Origin: Chryseolinea sp. H1M3-3
Lineage (GTDB): Bacteria > Bacteroidota > Bacteroidia > Cytophagales > Cyclobacteriaceae
DNA: 64,000 nt
Assembly (NCBI RefSeq): GCF_029360725.1
Contig: NZ_JARKMY010000003.1
Coordinates: 1 to 64,000 of the forward strand
Direction: 5' to 3'
Shown here: piece after piece, positions 1 through 6,207 of the stretch
Numbering within the stretch: position 1 is the first letter of the stretch
Layout: each line of letters opens with the position of its first letter
Translations under genes and position numbers: made by a program
The notes under the pieces: generated by a model
What the model was told of the DNA's origin: nothing
Seen by the model: only the letters and a program-made list of their open reading frames with translations
Databases searched by the model: none

Positions 1-104
1 TCATCAATGCAGTAAGAAATAAATTAATTCATCGAATTGTGGCTGTCATCAAACGTGGAACTCCGTATCAAACCACACTGAAAAATAATTTACAAATCTC
101 TTGA
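1..104 (+). CDS. IS110-family-like transposase, C-terminal end only (partial)
   Basis: An open frame entering from the window edge and stopping at TGA 102-104 encodes about 33 residues, including NKLIHRIVAVIKRGTPYQ. This basic tail resembles the C-terminal end of IS110/IS1111-type transposases (DEDD transposases with a Transposase_20 domain). Only the last residues are visible, so the family call is from recognition of the tail alone. The frame ends 16 bp before the point where the neighbouring attC-like site A loses its R' core, which suggests that the right end of the insertion sequence lies at about 105-119. IS110 elements lack classical terminal inverted repeats, so the boundary cannot be read from the sequence. 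It could also be an unrelated conserved protein. Confidence 0.5.
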   Translation, partial: INAVRNKLIHRIVAVIKRGTPYQTTLKNNLQIS

Positions 105-119
105 TTTGATCATAGATAT

Positions 120-245
120 CGTTTGTGTATGAAACGTGGCTGGGCTTTCAAAGCGCTGTACTGTCCCACGTGACCCACCGTAATTTGAAAACAAACTACA
201 AATTTACACTGAACCCCAGCCATGTTTTATACACTTTGTTGGCAG
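120..245 (-). repeat. attC-like site A (3' end of the HEPN/DUF5343 cassette), core interrupted
   Basis: The R''-side box is CTGCCAAC (complement of 238-245). The arms GTGTATAAAACATGGCTGGG and CCCAGCC..GTTTCATACACAAAC pair over about 20 nt with three mismatches, around a loop of about 75 nt. The other sites continue from AAAC/AAGC into GTTG, but here the minus strand reads AAACG and then ATATC. The R' box is therefore lost immediately after the G of the crossover position, and an IS110-like transposase tail lies beyond. The R''-side box is complementary to the start of its own cassette at 1513-1519. Confidence 0.75.
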
Positions 246-252
246 TTGTTTC

Positions 253-843
253 CTATTCCATAAGTCTAAACCAGTCCTTAACCGTCAGCTCTAAACGCAC
301 AACTTCATCGTCAGCCAATGGACAGCAGTGGGCAATCGGGCCTCTTAATTGATTTAGATTATTGGTAATTCTCTGAAAGGCACGTTGTCCACGTTTAAAT
401 AGATTTTCAAACGCTGGCCAATTCTTTGTTACGATTTGAGTTAGTTCACCGAAAGTGGTATAATCAATTTTTTCCTCCGACCGGATCGTAAAACCAGAAT
501 CCTCTTCTCTCTGGATATTCTTTTCGACATTCTTTCGTATTTCCTCGTCAACGTTGGTATTGAACCAATCTTCACCATACTTTTCTAACATCAATTGCAT
601 CACCAAACTTCGTATTGAACGCTCAAGACAGTAAAACACCTCATAATGTTCTGCCATAATTTGTGCTTCCTGTCTGAACTTTGAGTCAAATTGCAAGTAA
701 TATTCCCTGCGCTTTGCTTGAACGGGCTCTTTTCTTCCGAGGTCGACGAGGTGTTCCCTTTCAATGTTATCAAGCGCATTCTCAGTCAAGGAATTCGCTA
801 ATGCAAACAATTTAATCTTCGATTCAATGTCCGGTTTAGTCAT
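253..843 (-). CDS. Swt1-like HEPN-domain protein, candidate RNase toxin
   Basis: This 196-aa protein is largely alpha-helical and charged. Near the C-terminus (about residues 167-195) it has LRGPIAHCCPLADDEVVRL followed by a conserved-looking VKDWFRLM. RGPIAH fits the Rx4H form of the HEPN RNase motif (R-x4-6-H), and the surrounding pattern resembles the Swt1-type HEPN domain. HEPN proteins are metal-independent RNases in toxin-antitoxin, abortive-infection and CRISPR systems. The ATG lies inside the last codons of the DUF5343 gene (8-bp overlap, ATGACTAA), so the two genes are translationally coupled and share one cassette. There is no signal peptide or membrane segment, so it is probably cytosolic. 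HEPN assignment is a motif-based inference; toxicity is untested. Confidence 0.7.
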   Translation of the reverse strand: MTKPDIESKIKLFALANSLTENALDNIEREHLVDLGRKEPVQAKRREYYLQFDSKFRQEAQIMAEHYEVFYCLERSIRSLVMQLMLEKYGEDWFNTNVDEEIRKNVEKNIQREEDSGFTIRSEEKIDYTTFGELTQIVTKNWPAFENLFKRGQRAFQRITNNLNQLRGPIAHCCPLADDEVVRLELTVKDWFRLME

Positions 844-1468
844 TCAATAAATTTTCCTTTAAAGATTTAAAAATCGCATTATAAATTGCTGGGTCATCTG
901 TTTTAGGAAGCACGAGATTGATTGTATAGTTTAATCCAATCGATGTCTTCCCGCGCGAATGACTAAGTGCATGAATTTGAGTTTCTTCTTTGTTCGGCTT
1001 ACTGTCATCTTTATTATCTTCTTTCTTGACCTCCGGAGAGCCGTCAAACGTTGCTAGGGTTTTTGCATTAAAAAATGTGCTAACAATCCTGTCGACCTTC
1101 GCTGAATCATGTGCTTCACCGGTGGCTTCCATTACCAGCCCTTTAAATCCCTTTTTATCGAGGTCATGACAATACTCGTTTCTGGAATATAACTCTGCAT
1201 ACCCAATGCGCAGAGCCTTTCCTAAACTGTGAGACGATGTAGCAGGGTTCCTAAATTGTTTGTAAAGTTGAGTAGGACTTCCATCACTGTTCAACAATCC
1301 GCATTTCTTTGCCCATGAAATGAAGGTTAAATAGTTTCCTCCATTAAATCCAAGTTTCGTACTCAGGAAATCTTGGCTAAACGATTCAGGAGTTGCAGCC
1401 TCCCTGATCTTTTCCAGAATTTTGGAGATTGATCCTGGTGCTGACATATACGGTATTTCTGCTGCCAT
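836..1468 (-). CDS. DUF5343 domain protein, partner of the HEPN protein
   Basis: A 210-aa protein starting MAAEIPYMSAPGSISKIL. The N-terminal two thirds match the pattern I know for DUF5343: a start like 'PY..pGsi.kil.kIreA.tPe.Fs.dFL.tKLGf', then a two-helix segment with FISWAKKCGLLNSDGSPT and 'Y..fr....s..lgkAlr.gYaeLy'. The tail (about residues 140-165) is a highly charged linker rich in Lys/Asp/Glu. I start at the ATG at 1468. An in-frame TTG at 1519 would lie within the attC core and is unlikely. The gene overlaps the HEPN gene by 8 bp. DUF5343 has no settled biochemical role; pairing with a HEPN protein suggests an antitoxin, specificity or sensor role, which is inference. Confidence 0.75.
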   Translation of the reverse strand: MAAEIPYMSAPGSISKILEKIREAATPESFSQDFLSTKLGFNGGNYLTFISWAKKCGLLNSDGSPTQLYKQFRNPATSSHSLGKALRIGYAELYSRNEYCHDLDKKGFKGLVMEATGEAHDSAKVDRIVSTFFNAKTLATFDGSPEVKKEDNKDDSKPNKEETQIHALSHSRGKTSIGLNYTINLVLPKTDDPAIYNAIFKSLKENLLND

Positions 1469-1512
1469 GTGGTCTATTTTTATAATATAACTATCTGTCG
1501 TGACGGAAATGA

Positions 1513-1642
1513 CTGCCAACGGCTATATATGCAGCGTTGCCGTGTTCAAAGCGCATCATTGTCCCACGTGCAAAACGTTATTTGACCTTTAATTTAACAA
1601 ACTAGAACGTCACAGGCAATGATGCATATATTTTGTTGGCGG
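1513..1642 (-). repeat. attC-like site B
   Basis: On the minus strand it runs from CCGCCAAC (1635-1642) to GTTGGCAG (1513-1520). The inner arms ATATATGCATCATTGCC and GGCAACGCTGCATATATA pair with mismatches beside an unpaired region next to the core boxes, as in attC unpaired central spacers. It is the 3' end of the cassette carrying the gene at 1654-2334. Its R'' box pairs best with that cassette's own start at 2354-2360. Confidence 0.8.
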
Positions 1643-1653
1643 TTGTTGCAATC

Positions 1654-2334
1654 TCACAACTTTCTCCATTTGTACCCCGTGCCTTTCTTATTTTTTGTTA
1701 CAAGTCTTAAATATTTCTTGTCAAATTTAAAAGGCATATAAGGCTCCATCTCTTTCACATAGTCCCAAAAAGACTCGTCTGCGTTTTGAAAAGGAAAATT
1801 CAGTGTCGGTGAACAAAAGCTCGTCCGAGTCAACCAAAACATTATTCCAGACTGGAAGGGCGAGCCGTCCAAAATTTTCTTTGATTTATTGTCCTTTAGA
1901 TGAAAGTCATAACTAAACATTAATTCCACTGGCCCGAGTTGTTGCTTTGGCCATGGATCACCAGATATCAAAAGGTCTATTGCATCTTTAAATGTCTCTT
2001 TTTTAAGTCGCCAAATCGTCTCTTTTTTTGGTGGGTTGTCGTAAAGTTGTGGTTGCTGCACATTGATAATTTGTCCTTCTCCAAATTTTTGATTTGCTGA
2101 ATTGATCGCAGTCCAACATTTGTCGTCTGTCTTCAAATCCTCAAAGCCACTGAATATATGCAACTCAATAGCATCCCAACGAGAATCATCCGGACTCTCG
2201 GGCAAGGCGGTCGTAAATTGTCTAATAAAAAATTCAATTTTTAGCCAAGCCATTTCAATTCCCTTTTCTCTAACAGCTTGTCCAATTCTTGAGTCTGGTA
2301 GAGAGTATTGAATAAATGTTTCTTGGTTGTTCAT
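1654..2334 (-). CDS. Hypothetical cassette protein (226 aa)
   Basis: I do not recognise this protein. It begins MNNQETFIQYSLPDSRIG and has no signal peptide or membrane span. It is rich in aromatic residues (for example KEMEPYMPFKFDKKYL near the C-terminus) and in Lys. It fills a single cassette: the start ATG at 2334 lies about 20 bp inside the boundary at 2360 and the stop about 11 bp before attC site B. Such tight packing, with no room for its own promoter, is typical of integron cassettes, so expression would depend on read-through from the array's 5' side. Function unknown. Confidence 0.75.
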   Translation of the reverse strand: MNNQETFIQYSLPDSRIGQAVREKGIEMAWLKIEFFIRQFTTALPESPDDSRWDAIELHIFSGFEDLKTDDKCWTAINSANQKFGEGQIINVQQPQLYDNPPKKETIWRLKKETFKDAIDLLISGDPWPKQQLGPVELMFSYDFHLKDNKSKKILDGSPFQSGIMFWLTRTSFCSPTLNFPFQNADESFWDYVKEMEPYMPFKFDKKYLRLVTKNKKGTGYKWRKL

Positions 2335-2353
2335 CCTTGTCCGGTTGCAACTA

Positions 2354-2485
2354 CCGCCAACACTTATGTATGTGACGTTGTGGGTTTAAGATTAGTAAAT
2401 TGTTCCACAACACCAAACGTTGCTTGAAAGATAAGACTAAAAACTTAAACCGAACCCCACAATGGCACATACATGTTGTTGCCAG
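2354..2485 (-). repeat. attC-like site C
   Basis: Minus strand: CTGGCAAC (2478-2485) to GTTGGCGG (2354-2361). Inner arms are ATGTATGTGCCATTGTGGGG and CCCACAACGTCACATACAT, with an asymmetric unpaired patch between core and inner arm (ACA against ATAAGT). It ends the cassette carrying 2492-3217. It is nearly identical to site G across both inner arms and much of the loop, although the two cassettes carry unrelated genes. Confidence 0.8.
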
Positions 2486-2491
2486 CTGTTG

Positions 2492-3217
2492 TTAGTCATC
2501 GATGTCGTCGGGTAAGTCAAATAGTTCCGGTTCAAGTACATGCAAATTTGCTCTATCTAAAATCTCCCACTGCAGAAAGGAATTTTGAATTTCCAGTCCT
2601 GGTCCCACAAAGTATTTTGGTTTGTCGAACTCATTTTGTCCTAGTTCTTTAAATACTCCAGGGATCAAAATGACATTAAATCCAAGTCCGTTACTTAATT
2701 CACTAAGTCTGTTTTTATCTTTATTTGTTTTAACTTCTTGGTCAAGACTGTCAATAAGTCCCTTTAATTTGCTCCTTAACTCTTCACCCTTTCTTGTCAA
2801 AGGTTTGTTAATGTAGTAGTGCGGAAATCTATTCTTAGCTAACTCCCAAAGTTTTAGTCTGTCGTAAATGTGTCCAAATTTGTAATTCTTATCATTGAAG
2901 TCAAGTTTGTACCGTACAGAACCAATAAGCTTTTTCGGAGTCAATGCATTTTTAGCTGTCACTTCGCTGTACGCTTGATAGTGTTCCCTAATTGATGCCA
3001 GGAACAAATTATGATAGTCTTTTAAGTAAGAGTTCTCAAAATTCTTCTCACTTACTACTACAACTTTTTGATCTTCGAAGTGCCTTGTCTCAATTCCGAT
3101 AACTCCTAAAAGAACAAATTCCTCTATCGTTTTGGCAAGGAGTTGCTGTCCGGTTGTCAATTTAATGTCCAGAAGTAAAAGTCCTTCAGTCGGTAATAAT
3201 TCGTGTACTTCTCTCAT
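2492..3217 (-). CDS. Hypothetical cassette protein (241 aa)
   Basis: Unrecognised protein starting MREVHELLPTEGLLLLDIKL. It looks soluble, with a mixed alpha/beta N-terminus, a Lys/Asp-rich middle containing YKLDFNDKNYKFGHIYDRLK, and an acidic C-terminus (ELFDLPDDIDD). The longest frame opens at 3244 with an ATG inside attC site D. I chose the ATG at 3217, which is the first start inside the cassette (boundary at 3235), because any upstream start would change with each new neighbouring cassette. The stop lies 7 bp before attC site C. No family assignment. Confidence 0.75.
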   Translation of the reverse strand: MREVHELLPTEGLLLLDIKLTTGQQLLAKTIEEFVLLGVIGIETRHFEDQKVVVVSEKNFENSYLKDYHNLFLASIREHYQAYSEVTAKNALTPKKLIGSVRYKLDFNDKNYKFGHIYDRLKLWELAKNRFPHYYINKPLTRKGEELRSKLKGLIDSLDQEVKTNKDKNRLSELSNGLGFNVILIPGVFKELGQNEFDKPKYFVGPGLEIQNSFLQWEILDRANLHVLEPELFDLPDDIDD

Positions 3218-3228
3218 TTTAACAATTG

Positions 3229-3361
3229 CTGGCAACGCTAACATATAAACAGTGGTGGGTGTTCGAAGTAGAATCTGTCAACCGTTAACTGAGCGTTGAA
3301 CGAAGATAAATATTTAAAACTTAAACTGAACCCCACCATTGATTATATGCATTGTTGTGGG
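3229..3361 (-). repeat. attC-like site D
   Basis: Minus strand: CCCACAAC (3354-3361) to GTTGCCAG (3229-3236). The inner arms GCATATAATCAATGGTGGG and CACCCACCACTGTTTATATG pair imperfectly. This site shows the register shift most clearly: its two core boxes barely match each other beyond CAAC/GTTG, yet CCCACAAC matches the start of its own cassette (4162-4169), extended over AAAAGAG on both ends. Confidence 0.8.
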
Positions 3362-3369
3362 CTGCTCTT

Positions 3370-4140
3370 TTACGTGTCAGTCGTTATGTCGTCCCACTCG
3401 TCAGCATACATTACCAACCAGTTCAAAGCATAATGTCTCTCGAATACTATTCCAGGATGAAAGTCTCCCGGAATTTTTTTGTTATTTAACTCCGCGTCTC
3501 TCGTTGCCCAATGCATTCTGTAAATAAGGTCAACTTGGTTCAGGATTTCTTCCTTGTTACGCAATCTAGATTTTTCAATCCAAGCGGTCGGATCAATACT
3601 TAGGTCAGGCAAATCTTCGATATGCTCGAAGTCGCACATGTCAATAGGTAATTCTAAGTCATCAAATTTGTTAAGTGACCATAATAAAACGTTTAAGCTT
3701 TCTATCTTCCAACTATGTTCTACCTTATCCTGATCACTTGGATTCTTGTTTTCTAAGAATTTTTTTTCATTCGGTGAAACTTTGTCCCATAGAGCGAACT
3801 CTTTCAAATACTCAGTCATTTCCTCTCCTGAAGCTTCTCCATGTACAACGAAGATGATTCCATATAAGATGATGCATCTCTCCGCAACTTCTCTATCGTT
3901 CCTAAACCTAGCCTCTTTGAAATCTTCTACTAGCGGAAGATGCTCCAAGGTTGGGATCTTTAATTCCTTTAAGAATTCATTCGTCCTGCGTTTGCGCTCC
4001 TCTCCAGTCAAATTAGTAGTACTGGAATAATCTGGTTTGATCATCATGCTGTCAAAAGATGAGTTTTCATTTTGTTTGGTTCTATTCTGTCCGCAGCTAA
4101 ATAGAAAAAAGTGTCCGAAAATAAGTCCCAAATATCTCAT
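3370..4140 (-). CDS. DUF4272 lipoprotein (cassette gene)
   Basis: A 256-aa protein. The N-terminus MRYLGLIFGHFFLFSC is a lipoprotein signal with Cys at about residue 16. From about residue 75 the sequence fits DUF4272: 'R...EVAERCIILYGIIFVVHG', a W-S-L/W-K segment (HSWKIESLNVLLWSLNKFD), EEILNQVDLIYRMHWATRD and the C-terminal FERHYALNWLVMYADEWDD-TDT block. The DUF4272 function is unknown. The longest frame begins with a GTG at 4167 that sits in the core of attC site E. The ATG at 4140 gives the cleanest lipoprotein signal; ATG 4152 is also possible. It is the only gene of the array clearly predicted to be membrane-anchored as a lipoprotein. Confidence 0.85.
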   Translation of the reverse strand: MRYLGLIFGHFFLFSCGQNRTKQNENSSFDSMMIKPDYSSTTNLTGEERKRRTNEFLKELKIPTLEHLPLVEDFKEARFRNDREVAERCIILYGIIFVVHGEASGEEMTEYLKEFALWDKVSPNEKKFLENKNPSDQDKVEHSWKIESLNVLLWSLNKFDDLELPIDMCDFEHIEDLPDLSIDPTAWIEKSRLRNKEEILNQVDLIYRMHWATRDAELNNKKIPGDFHPGIVFERHYALNWLVMYADEWDDITTDT

Positions 4141-4162
4141 GCTAACTTCCATAAAAGAGTTG

Positions 4163-4249
4163 CCCACAACGCTGATGTATGGGCCGTTTAAATTTACCTT
4201 GGCGTTAAAAATAATAAAAATTTAAATGGACCATACATGTTGTTGGTGG
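4163..4249 (-). repeat. attC-like site E
   Basis: A short site of about 87 bp. Minus strand: CCACCAAC (4242-4249) to GTTGTGGG (4163-4170). Inner arms ATGTATGGTCCATTTAAAT and ATTTAAACGGCCCATACAT pair well, with a loop of about 20 nt. It ends the cassette carrying 4299-4652. Confidence 0.8.
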
Positions 4250-4298
4250 CTGTGTGGCCACCCCCCCTACATAATTCCAAACGTCAATTGGTTCTTTT

Positions 4299-4652
4299 CT
4301 AGGTACTTGTCGGTAAAATAAAAATCAATACTATCAATGTCACTGCGGCAACAATTGCATAGTATCTAAGTCTTCTCCGCATTTTGTGAACGAATTGATC
4401 AAATTCGGGATTGTCATACATTACTTTATAGTATGTCTTATCTGGAAAAGATTCCATGTAACCCATAAAACTCGTGTATCTATCCCGTAAATACTCGTAA
4501 TCACTCTTTGTCAAGACATTTGCGCTTCTAAAATTCTCTACGTAAGTCACAAGTCTTTTAATTCTAATTTTATTCGTAATAATCAGCAGGGCAAGATGAG
4601 TAACGCCAGTTAAGAAAATTGAAATGGTGATTATTTTAGCTACTTCGTTCAA
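4299..4652 (-). CDS. Small hypothetical membrane protein (117 aa, cassette gene)
   Basis: Two hydrophobic segments, at about residues 5-25 (IITISIFLTGVTHLALLII) and 96-113 (YYAIVAAVTLIVLIFIL), flank a hydrophilic stretch of about 70 residues rich in Tyr, Arg and Lys. This predicts a two-span inner-membrane protein with a basic RRRLRYY cluster just before the second span. I do not recognise a family. The cassette is 544 bp and the stop is about 50 bp before attC site E. Small two-span proteins are common among integron cassette products. Confidence 0.65.
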   Translation of the reverse strand: MNEVAKIITISIFLTGVTHLALLIITNKIRIKRLVTYVENFRSANVLTKSDYEYLRDRYTSFMGYMESFPDKTYYKVMYDNPEFDQFVHKMRRRLRYYAIVAAVTLIVLIFILPTST

Positions 4653-4705
4653 GTTTGTTTAGTCTTGTCAAATTTTGTGTTGTCCATACCTGTCCTGGCC
4701 AAATT

Positions 4706-4796
4706 GCCACCAACGCTTAAATATGCGCCGTTGCAGTTTTTCTTTCAAATCTAACAACAAAACTGCAATGGCGCATATTTGTTGTTGTAGGTAGTG
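4706..4796 (-). repeat. attC-like site F
   Basis: A compact site. Minus strand: CACTACCTACAAC (end near 4784-4796) to GTTGGTGGCA (4705-4714). Inner arms AAATATGCGCCATTGCAGTTTT and AAAACTGCAACGGCGCATATTT pair over about 22 nt with a bulge, around a loop of about 20 nt. It ends the cassette carrying 4822-5142. Confidence 0.85.
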
Positions 4797-4821
4797 GCGT
4801 CACACGCTCTCTTACGTTGTG

Positions 4822-5142
4822 TCAACTCAAATGAATAAGAGCACTTTCTTCTAAATCAAATTTTGTCAATCCGTCAATTGTCTCCACACCCCAGGGGCTA
4901 TCGAGGTCTATCCTAACCAATCTTCTTCCTTTTTCGTCCGTCCATTTTTCAACAATTTCACATGCTATAAATCCATCTCGAGGGTATTTGGAATCGTGCC
5001 CTAATGACTCGCTGCTGAGAATTGCAGTTTTCGCAACCATGATGAACTCATTGGCCCACGCATCTTTGAATTTTCCTTCCACCATCCCTGGTTGGGGTTC
5101 GTCACTAATGTATTTTGTAATTGTAACTTTAATACCAATCAT
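4822..5142 (-). CDS. Hypothetical cassette protein (106 aa)
   Basis: A small soluble protein starting MIGIKVTITKYISDEPQPG. It has alternating hydrophobic/charged segments suggesting a beta-rich fold, two Trp residues in the KWTDEKGRRLVRIDLDSPWG region, and no signal peptide. I do not recognise the family. The ATG at 5142 is about 28 bp inside the cassette boundary (5170). The cassette is the smallest of the array (457 bp). Confidence 0.7.
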   Translation of the reverse strand: MIGIKVTITKYISDEPQPGMVEGKFKDAWANEFIMVAKTAILSSESLGHDSKYPRDGFIACEIVEKWTDEKGRRLVRIDLDSPWGVETIDGLTKFDLEESALIHLS

Positions 5143-5155
5143 TGCCCTTTGATTA

Positions 5156-5302
5156 GCGCATTACCTACAACGTTTATGTATGTGACGTTGTGGGTTTAAG
5201 ATTAGTAAATTGTCCGCGACACCAAACATTGATTGAAAAAGAAAACTAAAAACTTAAACCGAGCCCCACAATGGCACATACATTTTGTTGTAGGTAGTGC
5301 GC
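5156..5302 (-). repeat. attC-like site G
   Basis: Minus strand: GCGCACTACCTACAAC (5287-5302) to GTTGTAGGTAATGCGC (5156-5171), so the outer arms here pair over 16 nt with one mismatch. Inner arms ATGTATGTGCCATTGTGGGG and CCCACAACGTCACATACAT are shared with site C. It ends the first cassette (gene 5310-5735). Confidence 0.85.
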
Positions 5303-5309
5303 GTCCACA

Positions 5310-5735
5310 CTAATTTGCTTTTCCGTCTGCCGTCCTAAGTCTTTCAATTATTTTGTCTTTCAGTTCTTTTTTAATTTTTACCCTTTCAATTCTTGAAATT
5401 ATGTCCTTGATGTTAGGGTCAAGAAGAGGTGAACTCAAGTCTTCAAGAATTGCTTCCATTTCAAGTCTTTTTTCTTCTTTTTCAATTGTGTTAACTGTCA
5501 AATCTGTCTGTTTGTCCAGAAGGGAGAAAAGTAATTCATTGCTCCATTCTGAATATTCAATATTGTTTCGGCATTCTTCTCCAAAAGTCAACAAGAAGTC
5601 AGCTATCTCTTTTTGATTAGCTTTTCCAATTTTGTCCGCGATAATACTAAGAACCGGGCCGTCACATTTTTGAACTGTCTGTCCAAAGAGAGTCGTTGTC
5701 GCAAATGTCAATATTGTCAGGATCGGGAATCTCAT
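5310..5735 (-). CDS. Exported hypothetical protein, first cassette (141 aa)
   Basis: The N-terminus MRFPILTILTFATTTLFGQ is a Sec signal peptide, probably cleaved after LFG, so the product should be periplasmic. The mature part is helical and highly charged (ERLEMEAIL, SRIERVKIKKELKDKIIERL), with two Cys residues (KCDG and EECRNN) that could pair in the periplasm. I do not recognise a family. It is the cassette nearest to the array's 5' boundary, the position normally expressed most strongly. Confidence 0.7.
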   Translation of the reverse strand: MRFPILTILTFATTTLFGQTVQKCDGPVLSIIADKIGKANQKEIADFLLTFGEECRNNIEYSEWSNELLFSLLDKQTDLTVNTIEKEEKRLEMEAILEDLSSPLLDPNIKDIISRIERVKIKKELKDKIIERLRTADGKAN

Positions 5736-5745
5736 GTCTTTGTTA

Positions 5746-5812
5746 GCGCATTACCTACAACAACTTACTATACGTATTACGTTTAGCCAACCAAATATAT
5801 GCGAATTCGCAT
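5746..5812 (-). promoter_or_regulatory. Array 5' boundary core and attI-like flank
   Basis: The sequence at 5746-5761 is the complement of GTTGTAGGTAATGCGC, identical to the R' side of site G, and marks where the first cassette begins. No full attC lies upstream. Instead there are a second R'-like GTTGGCTA (5784-5791), an odd palindrome ACGTA-TACGT (about 5772-5782), a minus-strand TATATTTG box matching the Bacteroidota -7 consensus TAnnTTTG (5792-5799) and a 14-bp palindrome with an EcoRI-like centre (5799-5812). This could be an attI site with a cassette promoter, or the remaining half of a decayed attC. No clear -33 TTTG was found. Confidence 0.45.
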
Positions 5813-6169
5813 GTTTCTTTTTTATCTGTCGGCTCTAAAAGCTAATCTTCAATTTTTTTATCGGACTTACAACATCATGAAGGCTTTTGAAGATACATAG
5901 CCATAAATTTCGGCGGTTTGTACTGAATGAAGCTCACCTGGAACCTCTGCGGCTCGCGGCATTTTTAATTTACAGGTCTATTTTATGATTTATCTTAACC
6001 GTGTTGTTACCCGCATATATCCGGATATGCACGGATGGTCCATTTGTAAGCAAGAGGGAATGTCGCTAATGGAAATTTTCAATCTCACTAAGTGCAACAA
6101 ATTTGTTTCAACGCACGTCCAATACGTCCTAATGGACGCCTCGCACGTGCTTGTGACAGTCTTTTGTAC
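5813..6169. other. Non-coding stretch between the cassette array and the AraC gene
   Basis: Short open frames on both strands here have no recognisable protein features and no consistent start context. I see no integrase fragment in any frame. It probably contains 5' regulatory DNA for the AraC gene and any leader of the array. Confidence 0.4.
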
Positions 6170-6177
6170 TAAATTTG
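6170..6177 (+). promoter_or_regulatory. Candidate -7 promoter box for the AraC gene
   Basis: TAAATTTG fits the Bacteroidota -7 consensus TAnnTTTG and lies about 30 bp before the chosen ATG at 6208. The nearest upstream TTG (6151-6153) is a little closer than the usual 19-21 bp spacing. Confidence 0.35.
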
Positions 6178-6207
6178 GCCGGTCGTCAGCCTCCATCGCC
6201 AGCATTC

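Larger units (their letters stand above)
120..5760 (-). other. Integron-type gene-cassette array lacking an integrase (CALIN-like), seven cassettes
   Basis: Eight minus-strand genes are punctuated by seven imperfect inverted repeats of 87-147 bp. Reading the minus strand, each repeat begins with a box ending in CAAC and ends with a box beginning GTTG. With the crossover placed between G and TT, the cassettes are 5171-5760, 4714-5170, 4170-4713, 3236-4169, 2361-3235, 1520-2360 and 120-1519. In all seven, the first 12-16 nt of the cassette are complementary to that cassette's own last nt before CAAC, whereas the two boxes flanking a single attC in the array match poorly outside the core. This is the arrangement produced by cassette insertion. 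The first cassette would be at the right (5760) end. The gene on that side is an AraC regulator and no tyrosine recombinase is visible, so the array is integrase-less here. Known analogues are CALINs (clusters of attC sites lacking an integron integrase). Confidence 0.85.

Noticed and set aside
120-5761. CRISPR array or tandem repeats as an explanation of the repeated hairpins
   Set aside because: The units are long imperfect inverted repeats separated by complete genes and share only the core, arms and structure.
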